A stretch of DNA of 64,000 bases. Source: Spisula solida. Lineage: Eukaryota > Mollusca > Bivalvia > Venerida > Mactridae. A model generated the notes under the pieces. That model was not told the DNA's origin, searched no databases, and saw only the letters and a list, made by a program, of their open reading frames with translations. Position numbers and translations under genes: made by a program. Below, in pieces: positions 30,176-64,000 of this stretch; positions within the stretch are counted from its first letter, which is position 1, and every line of letters starts with the position of its first letter. The stretch is from the NCBI GenBank assembly GCA_947247005.1, contig OX365947.1, positions 31,948,760 through 32,012,759 on the forward strand, written 5' to 3'.

Positions 30176-31307
30176 TAAAAACAATAAACCCAAAACAAAT
30201 CATAATGCATCTTTTCTATGAAATGATATGGTTGTTTCTGTGAAGTCCAAGAACTCGTATTGTGCGACAGAGTCATCTCTACAGACAATCATATTTTCGC
30301 AATGTATTCATAATTATTACTGTCCGCATGTGTTCAACTATAAATCTCGTCAAACAAATATACGCATGCTATAATTTAGCAAGGCAACGATATACTGCCT
30401 ACGTCAGATTTAATTAATACGATAAAACAAATCAATTTATTTGCATTAGTAACATTAAGTTGTTAATCTACTCCACTCAAAATATTACACTGAAATGTAC
30501 GGAACTCTGGAAGTGACACTGTTTTTTTTAAAAAAAGTGTCGGAATGCCACGTTATGTGTTCTGTCTATTTAGGTGGCCCTACAATACAAAGTGATAGAA
30601 ATCTGGTATCATTTTTATTAGCCTATTTAGGTGACCCTTTAAATAGTGAAGACACTAAGTAAAGTAACACAACAAATAGTGTACGTTTACAGGTACAATG
30701 GTGTGTACATGATTACGCCAAAAAAAACAACAACAGCAATAGCCGCGAGTGTAATCGTGTATCGACGGGTGCGGGAATATTAAAACTTCTTCAAGTATAT
30801 ATCAGCTGGACAGCCTGATCTAGACCGTACAAACCTCACACGAAGCTCTATGGCACGCCAACACTGCCTCTTGACTTATTACTCCATATACCTTACACTA
30901 TTCTGATAAGAGATATATGCTAGAATATATACAAATATCAGTGCAGCTTTTTGGACCAAGTAATCAAGAGTAATTTCCCTTGATAGTGTGTCTCGTCATG
31001 TCAGTTTCTGCGTAATGAGTAGTTGGGTTATCTCCCTCCATACCGATATTATGGGAAAATAATTGATGAATGACATTATAGATAGGAGCGTGAATTTGCG
31101 TATCTATAGTATAGAGTAATGGGTTTGTTAAATCGTGCAATGGTTACGGTAGATTGCAATGTGCATTTTATAATCCTTGCAGTGGTTGCGGTAGTTAGTG
31201 GTGTTCATTTTTTCAGCTTATGTTCGCCCATGAGTAGGTGCATGCCTTCTTTCAAGAAAACACTATGGCAACATATATAGTAAAAGTTTGTGTGTAAAGC
31301 TATTTAT
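30176..31307. other. Gene-free stretch, nothing recognised
   Basis: AT-rich, with only short open frames. There is a poly-T/poly-A junction near 30520-30536. No SINE or TIR signature was found. Confidence 0.4.
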
Positions 31308-31934
31308 ACACTCAGTCGCAAAAGAAAGTATACGTTGTTTATAATTGAAATTATTTTATTTGAGGTTGAAAGAAACAAACAAAAGGTTAATATTTACTTA
31401 ACATCTAAGATTTTTAGATTAATAAATAACATGTCAATAAATGCAATACTACACAAATGAAGTCAACAGCTTTGACACCTGAAAAATCAAATTAACAAAA
31501 ATGTTCAAATCTTGTGTTATATGTGGTTACCTCCCCTTGACCATAATAGTCAATTTGTCGTACATTTACGTTTTTGGTTTTTCATGGCTTAATGAATACC
31601 TGTCTTTAATATTGAAGAAAAAACTTTATTAATAACTCTTGTGGTAGTCAACAGCATGTACACAAAATTTCATGTAGAAATATCAATGAATAAAGGAGTT
31701 CTCATTGTTTTGACGATTTAACATAAATTTGTGTTAATTTTATTTTTCTATTACAAACGCTGTTGACTATATTTGTGCAGCATTGCATTTATTGATATGT
31801 TATTGTTAGGTCTTAAATCATCCGATAAATATACAATTAGGTAAATATAAACTTTTTGTTTGTTTGTTTTAATCGAAAATGATATAATGTCATGTTATGT
31901 ACAATGTAGTATACTTTCTTTTGAGACTAAGTGT
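31308..31934. mobile_element. Long-TIR element, Tc1/mariner-like
   Basis: The ends are CACTCAGTCGCAAAAGAAAG and CTTTCTTTTGAGACTAAGTG. Imperfect inverted similarity runs about 170-180 bp inwards from each end (for example GTCAATAAATGCAATACTAC against its complement near 31785). No transposase frame is left. Confidence 0.75.
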
Positions 31935-33283
31935 TTTAGCTCGTCTGAATTTGTAGGTATATAAATTGACAAATGTTTACTAATTTTGTCTAAAAAGTCG
32001 TATCTGGCTTGTAACATTTTATTACAAAAAATGAATAGTTAACCCGTATATTAAAGACACTGTTCGGTGCAGAGCTGCTACAATATTTTGACAATAACGT
32101 GCAACACTGTATCATGTTTCCCACGTACTGCATCAAAGTATTTTTTTGAATAAAAAACGGATACGAGATTTGACTATCCAGCGACGATGAACGTGTCCCC
32201 TTCTCAAGTTACCCTTTTATGAGTTCATACTATTTAGTTCTACATTTGAACAGGGATTTCAAGTCATATACTATTTATATAACAGGTCCTGTTTTGAACA
32301 CGGGCATACAATTTACGTACAATATAGATACTTGAATAAATCAGGGACCATCTAAGTCCCTGAATAAATTAACCCTGCTTTGAGTAAGTAATATATTCAA
32401 AACGCAATGACGGTTTTGCAAAACAAGACGTAACTGTTACTAACAACATACATTAACTTAAAACGTGATTATTCATTTCCATGGAATATACATATCGCAT
32501 ATATGAATAACATGAATATGTATTGTATATAACAAGCAACTTTTCCCAAAGGCATGCATAATAAGGGGATATTCAAGTAAGGGAAATAAGTGGTGTAATA
32601 GTTTGGATAACTATGTGTAAGGGTAGTTTACCTTCTTAACACTCAGTAATAAAAAATATAAAGTAATTATTATATCAAATGTAATCAAATTACCCGTGTC
32701 GTAAGTGTTAGCTTAGTGAGCAATCTTGAATCTACCTCTTGAGTTACTAGTAAATTCCGTTAATAAACGACCACGAGAGCTCAAGTTCCAGGTTCGACCA
32801 CCTCTGGCTCAGTATGCCTACTTGTTTTCCTAATATATGTGGGAACAATTGTGCACCCCCGTCAATCTTATGAAGTGCCAGCCACTCGATTTGTTTAATT
32901 TTATGTGTATTTAGATTAATTGCTTTAACAAGTACAGGAAGTACATCCATCCGGGTTCAATGGATTGCCTTTTAAGCCCTGCTCATGTAGGCCTAGGGTT
33001 CTTAAAAACTGTCGTTTTCGTGAATTTGATCTAGCCCTAGGCAATCAGGCAGAATCATGGGATATGCTTTATGAATATTTTGTTGCTTTTTTCGATTAAC
33101 AAAACAGAAACTCATTGTGAAAATTGAGATTCGCATGAACGATAACGCTTTTTTTGCGGTGTGTCGATAACGATATTTGATTTCAGTAGACGTTATTATT
33201 GATCCGAGTCACTGAAGCGCATATCAATGTAAACAAAGGGCCTGGTGAGCCAGAGTGAAAGTAGGAATGCTAAAGACGAAATA
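31935..33283. other. Upstream region of the receptor gene
   Basis: No gene seen. A tRNA-like fragment with a box-B-like GGTTCGACCAC sits near 32790 on the plus strand. The receptor promoter should be in the right part. An in-frame TAA about 60 nt before the receptor ATG supports the chosen start. Confidence 0.45.
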
Positions 33284-59640
<26,357 letters not shown>

Positions 59641-60031
59641 GATACTTGTGTAATGTTACCTACGATATTCTGCCATTATTTGTGTTCCCTACATAGTTTC
59701 GAATCTGTCAATTAGTGATGAGAATTATTTTCTCATGTATTTCAATTGACATTAGGCCAAAACAAATTAATTATGTGGTTCTGATAACTTGGTAAAAAAA
59801 TTAGGGTAGGTAGGTAAGCAAAATATATTAATTTTTAAAATCATATGGTTTTTCCATTTATAATTAAAACAATATTACAGCACAAACCTTTTGTGAAGAT
59901 CTAAAACATAAATACAAATCAGACGGGGAAGGCAGTACTCAACAGAAGTAACTGAAAGGCACAAAAAAAACACACACAAATGCAAAAATGATATTTTTAT
60001 CTCACTATCATAATTCAAAATTCAACAGCAC
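59641..60031. other. Receptor 3' UTR / downstream region
   Basis: No further open frame follows the stop codon. I could not fix a poly(A) signal within the first few hundred bases; later AATAAA hexamers exist (for example near 62475) but are not assignable. Confidence 0.4.
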
Positions 60032-60304
60032 CAGAGCTACAGATAAGCTGCGTGTTGGGGTAATTACCCAATTAATTTTCTTAAAAACCCAATAGATTTT
60101 GAGAAAAGGGAGTAAGAAAATGCAAAGACAATTTGAAATACCCAAATAGAAAAGGATGATATAGTGAAAAATAGTACATAAAAGATTATTTACCCTTTGA
60201 GTTTTATTAAATACCCAATTAAAATTTGTCAAAACCTAATCAATTGAAACTCGGGGGGGGGGGGGGTAAATACCCAATAGACTAAAACCTTATCTGTAGC
60301 TCTG
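60032..60304. mobile_element. hAT-like MITE with 8-bp target duplication
   Basis: TIRs CAGAGCTACAGATAAG and CTTATCTGTAGCTCTG. Exact duplication AACAGCAC at 60024-60031 and 60305-60312. It holds a run of 14 G at 60253-60266. Confidence 0.93.
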
Positions 60305-60744
60305 AACAGCACACATTTATATTTTTTGGAATAAAATGTTTTGGGTCAGACTTAACAATTGGGGTCGGTCCCTGGTTACTAGAACCATGTAATTGAATTG
60401 TTTTAGCCTTACACTAGTTGTCATTCACATACCTTTTAATCCATTTTAATGGTAGATTATTATCACATGGACATGGTCCAATAGATAACCTTAAAAGTCT
60501 GCGCCAAACACCTTTGACATACAATAAGGCTTAGCAATCGTTGCTCTGGTGTGATGTCAGTTCTCTGTAAGAAAGACCAAGATTGATACGTAAATTGAAG
60601 GGGGCCAACCTTAAGATGAAGAAAACTTTGAATGATAAGTTTCAATTTAAGTTCCTGTAAATTTTAAAGTTGCCATATTTTGCCAATATTGTAACGATAA
60701 TTATTAATAATTAATAACAACTTTATTTTCTGTGGGTAAGATTA

Positions 60745-60997
60745 TTGGCTGACTAATTTTGATTAATCTTAACTTCTATCAAGTTCTTGAAACTCAAATA
60801 TTTCTAAGTCCATCAAGGCATTCCTTTTAAACTTGGCATACAGTGATACTTGTTTACCATCATAAGTACCTTACATTGTCAACGCCATGTATCACTATCC
60901 AACATTTCTACAGAATTATGGCCCCTGATTGGCTTAGATAGTTATTATGGACCAGGCTTCCACAGGGGCATAAGCAATTACTGAATTCAGTCTTGTT
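60745..60997 (+). repeat. GTCC-rich element family (GGGGCATAAG type), 5'-truncated
   Basis: Core CTTTTAAACTTGGCATACAG, then ACAGAATTATGGCCCCTGAT, and end CAGGGGCATAAGCAATTACT, GAATTCAGTCTTGTT. Shared with 62144-62425. Confidence 0.65.
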
Positions 60998-61167
60998 GAA
61001 GTATGGAAAGGGGAGGGTTTGACTGATTTGCTGTTGTAATCACTTTTAATGGGAATTTAGCATATGAATGTATTCATCATCTTGTTGGAAATTGAAAATT
61101 ATGTCAGTTGAGAAACTCATCAAATCAAATTTGTATAAAATTAATGCTGACTGGACATTCATGATGT

Positions 61168-61310
61168 AATAATAATAATAATAGTTTATTTCAAAATATC
61201 ATAGGCCATCGGCCCAAAATACCCACCAATACACAATGATAACACATACGATATCAATGAGTTAGCCCAATATTTACATATAAAAGAAAACATGTGCATA
61301 AAAGGGGATG
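61168..61310 (-). repeat. LINE 3'-end fragment
   Basis: On the minus strand it ends GAAATAAACTATTATTATTA, like the AATAAAGTC(ATT)n end of the LINE at 14060-16856. Only the untranslated 3' part is present. Confidence 0.5.
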
Positions 61311-61351
61311 TAACTCAACCGTTGAGATGAGTCATATGTTTTAAGCAGTTT

Positions 61352-61672
61352 TTATGCCCCCCTATCGATAGATGGGGAGGCATATAGTGATTCACCTGTC
61401 CGTCCGTCCGTCCGTCCGTCCGTTCGTCCGTCCGTCCGTCCGTCCGTCCGTCCGTCCTGGTTAACCCAAATTGACCGTTTCTTCTAGCATTAATATGGCT
61501 TGCTACAAAGCTTTCATACTTGCATGGATGTTGTGTATGAACACTCTCCACACGCCTGTACCACCTAACCCCATTTTGACCTTCACCTTGACCTAATTTT
61601 GGACTTAGACTTATTGATGGACAAGGCTTCCACAGGGGGCATAAGCGTTTAGTGAACGCAGTCTTGTTCAAT
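61352..61672 (+). mobile_element. GTCC-rich element (TATGCCCCCCTATCG type)
   Basis: Starts TATGCCCCCCTATCGATAGA, then (CCGT)n at 61398-61457, then a body, and ends CAGGGGGCATAAGCGTTTAG, TGAACGCAGTCTTGTT. CGTTTAGTGAACG is a terminal hairpin. Confidence 0.7.
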
Positions 61673-62143
61673 ATATATTGCAATTTTTTGTATGGTTTGT
61701 TCGTAATTGGAATTAAAAAGTCTATAAAAATCTTGTATATTCGTGTTTAAGGTATACTAATTAAGAAGAAAATTCTCTCTTATTATTTGAAATTTGGGAC
61801 ATACAATTCAACTAAATTAAATATCAGTTGAGCAAAATTGAGCATTGTTACCAATGATGTGCTTGAATAAGTTGACCATTTCTATGTTGTATTCATTGAA
61901 GGGTGATTTCACTTTTAATTTTTCATACATTGCAAATTTATAATATTTGTGTTAGACATGCAATTATCTTGTGTATGTTTACTTACGATATTCTGCCATT
62001 GTTTGTGTTCGTTATAAAGTTTTGAATCTATCAATTACTAAACAATCAAACTGTTAAGTATCTCATTGAAATGAAATCTTATTTCCACATCATTGTTATG
62101 CACCTCTACCAATGTTGGTAGTGGGGAATAGATTTGACCTTGT

Positions 62144-62425
62144 TATGCCCCGGCATCTACAGATGTGGTAGGCATAAAGTGATAGGCCTGTCTGTCCGTT
62201 CCATTGAAAATGATAACTTAAACTTTCAAGTTCTTGAAACTCATATATTATCAAAGCATTGCTTTCAAACTTGGCATACTTGTTTTACATCATAAGCCCC
62301 TTACATTGTCAATGCCATGTAACACTATTCAACATGTTAACAGAATTATGGCCCCTGATTGACTTAGCTTTTTTATGGACAAGTCTTCCACTGGGGCATA
62401 ACCGTTTATTGAAAGCAGTCTTGTT
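62144..62425 (+). mobile_element. GTCC-rich element (TATGCCCCGGCATC type)
   Basis: Starts TATGCCCCGGCATCTACAGA, CTGTCTGTCCGTTCC, core TTCAAACTTGGCATACTTG. Ends CTGGGGCATAACCGTTTATT, GAAAGCAGTCTTGTT. Confidence 0.7.
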
Positions 62426-62429
62426 TAAC

Positions 62430-63634
62430 ATAGCTTTTATCCTTGTTTTACTTTGTTGAGCTTTTATCCTCAACAGAAATAAAGTTTATTACAGATTGGT
62501 GAATTAAACAGGCATCAACATCTGCTTTGTTTGTGATGCTTGTATTTCTAAGCATTTTTACCATGGTCATGAAACTGAGCAGGAATGTTTTATCAGTATG
62601 TAGGGTCATACACCGTGGAACTTGTACTTTTGCTGGAAACAAACTACAGAGTCTTGTTTGAAATTCTGGTTTCCATTGAATGTATTCATTTTTGTTCATT
62701 TTAATGTACTAAAAGTATAGTTCATGTAAAGTTCATATGTTATATTATAGTAAGATATTTCACATGACTAGTGCAGTAACCTTATATACACTATACTGTC
62801 TATACAGCAACCATAATGTCTACACAATAAACATTGTAGCCTTCGTTATTATAATTATTTACCATTTAGGATTGTGCAATATTTTATCTGTCTCAACTTT
62901 AGTTTGATTTTATTTGGAGATCAGTATTTCTTGCATTTGAAATCAAAAACTTGTTTATCGTGTAATTTTTGTCCCAGACTTAGTTTATTTTACAAACACG
63001 GTGTTTCAGGTATGTTATTACATGTGCTATGTACGGTAATGACACTTATTTATTTGAAATCCAATATACTGTATGGCAGTTTTTTCGTGGTCACTTTATT
63101 GAATGAAAGAAAACTGAAAATTGTTACTTATTATAATCAGATATTTTTCTTAAATCTTATACTGACTTCCTTACTCTACAGCAGTCTTGCCCTTATACTA
63201 CTGTAACATTGGATTTTTTGATACATTTAATGTGAGTAACATTTCCAAGTAGTATGGTGTGATTATGTCCCTTGAATACTCTCCGTTTTGAAGAACTAGT
63301 AAGTTAGTTTTTGTGGGAGAGAAATGAATGAACCACAAGGGTTGTATATAGTAATCTATATGATAAGATTATATGCCTTCAGATTGTTCAAAACTTGACA
63401 ATTACTGATAATTAACATCAAGATTTACACATTCCAAATCAAGTTGTGAAAAGAAATTTCGGGACGAAATCATAAAAATTGGTATGCAAGTCAAATAACC
63501 TGTTATAATGCTACATTATATTGACTATATGTTACATCATTTAAATTCTCTATCTATTGATAACACATGTATTTATATTAACACATATATTAATATCATA
63601 TCTGAATCATTTCACTTGATGCATGTTACTTTAC
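62430..63634. other. Gene-free stretch, nothing recognised
   Basis: AT-rich. The longest open frame (about 110 codons near 62874-63206) is Leu/Phe-rich, has no recognisable domain and no splice context that I can support. Confidence 0.4.
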
Positions 63635-63911
63635 AATCTCATTTAAACCAGAACCTTATTACGCTTCGCTACTTACGCTGATATAGGATCTGACGGCAAT
63701 CTGTGTGGGGTCATGTCAGTGTGAACTTAACGTCATCCAAACAAATCGCTACTTTCACAAATCTGAAAGTGCAGTGAAACACTGCTGAGGCTACGTGACG
63801 TCATTGTGCGCTAGAGAGGTCATTTGAACATGACCTCTTATGGAGTGTAGTCAGATCTCTAACAGCATAAAGAAATAGAGCAAATGTTAGGGTCTGGTTT
63901 TAATGAGATTG
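63635..63911. mobile_element. MITE with AATCTCATT-AAACCAGA ends
   Basis: AATCTCATTTAAACCAGAAC at the left faces GTCTGGTTTTAATGAGATT at the right. 277 bp, no coding capacity. Confidence 0.65.
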
Positions 63912-64000
63912 GTTACTTTATGACATCAATTTCATGTATTTATGTATATTTCTAGTCTTGTATATCAGCATAGCGTATAATTATATGTTGTTGAATGATG

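Noticed and set aside
62874..63206. 110-aa Leu/Phe-rich open frame as a membrane protein gene
   Set aside because: The composition follows the AT-rich DNA. There is no domain, no splice context and no similarity that I recognise.

Overview
This is a window of eukaryotic, AT-rich animal genome, most likely from a bivalve mollusc. Introns are long with GT-AG borders. The three genes are animal-type (a tetraspanin, an Ig-domain receptor of the tyrosine-kinase superfamily, and a gene I cannot name). Two interspersed elements carry a central array of ~155-bp monomers in the style of bivalve pearl/BIV160 elements, and tRNA-derived SINEs and TIR elements are everywhere. The species cannot be named from the sequence alone, and the taxonomic call is an inference.

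Layout. 1-2260: intergenic, with one large hairpin. 2277-13026 (+): an eight-exon tetraspanin gene (295 aa); its first intron holds SINEs and a decayed Tc1/mariner element with another repeat nested in it, and its likely poly(A) signal sits in the terminal repeat of a MITE. 13427-16856: a SINE and a 5'-truncated non-LTR retrotransposon whose reverse transcriptase is almost intact. 18846-24989 (-): a four-exon gene (373 aa) that I do not recognise; it has a plausible TATA/CCAAT promoter and copies of one ~78-bp satellite on both sides. 26400-33280: no gene found; three striking tandem arrays (18-bp, 37-bp, 5-bp), a head-to-head SINE pair and a long-TIR element. 33284-59640 (+): a sixteen-exon gene for a 768-aa single-pass receptor with three Ig domains and an FGFR/VEGFR-like kinase domain. 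59641-64000: intergenic, with several mobile-element fragments.

The most interesting gene is the receptor. Its exon phases fit perfectly and the fold-defining residues are kept, but the catalytic Asp of the HRD loop and the Asp of DFG are replaced, the glycine loop is altered and the activation segment has no tyrosine. It therefore reads as a pseudokinase receptor that is intact as a gene. All three genes concern or may concern the cell surface or cell structure, but nothing shows that they act together.

The repeats record a clear insertion history: several hAT-like elements with exact 8-bp target duplications, elements nested in older elements, and a pearl-like element that split a 54-bp tandem repeat with no target duplication. 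The neighbouring repeat units give the empty site directly, which points to a Helentron-like rolling-circle mechanism.
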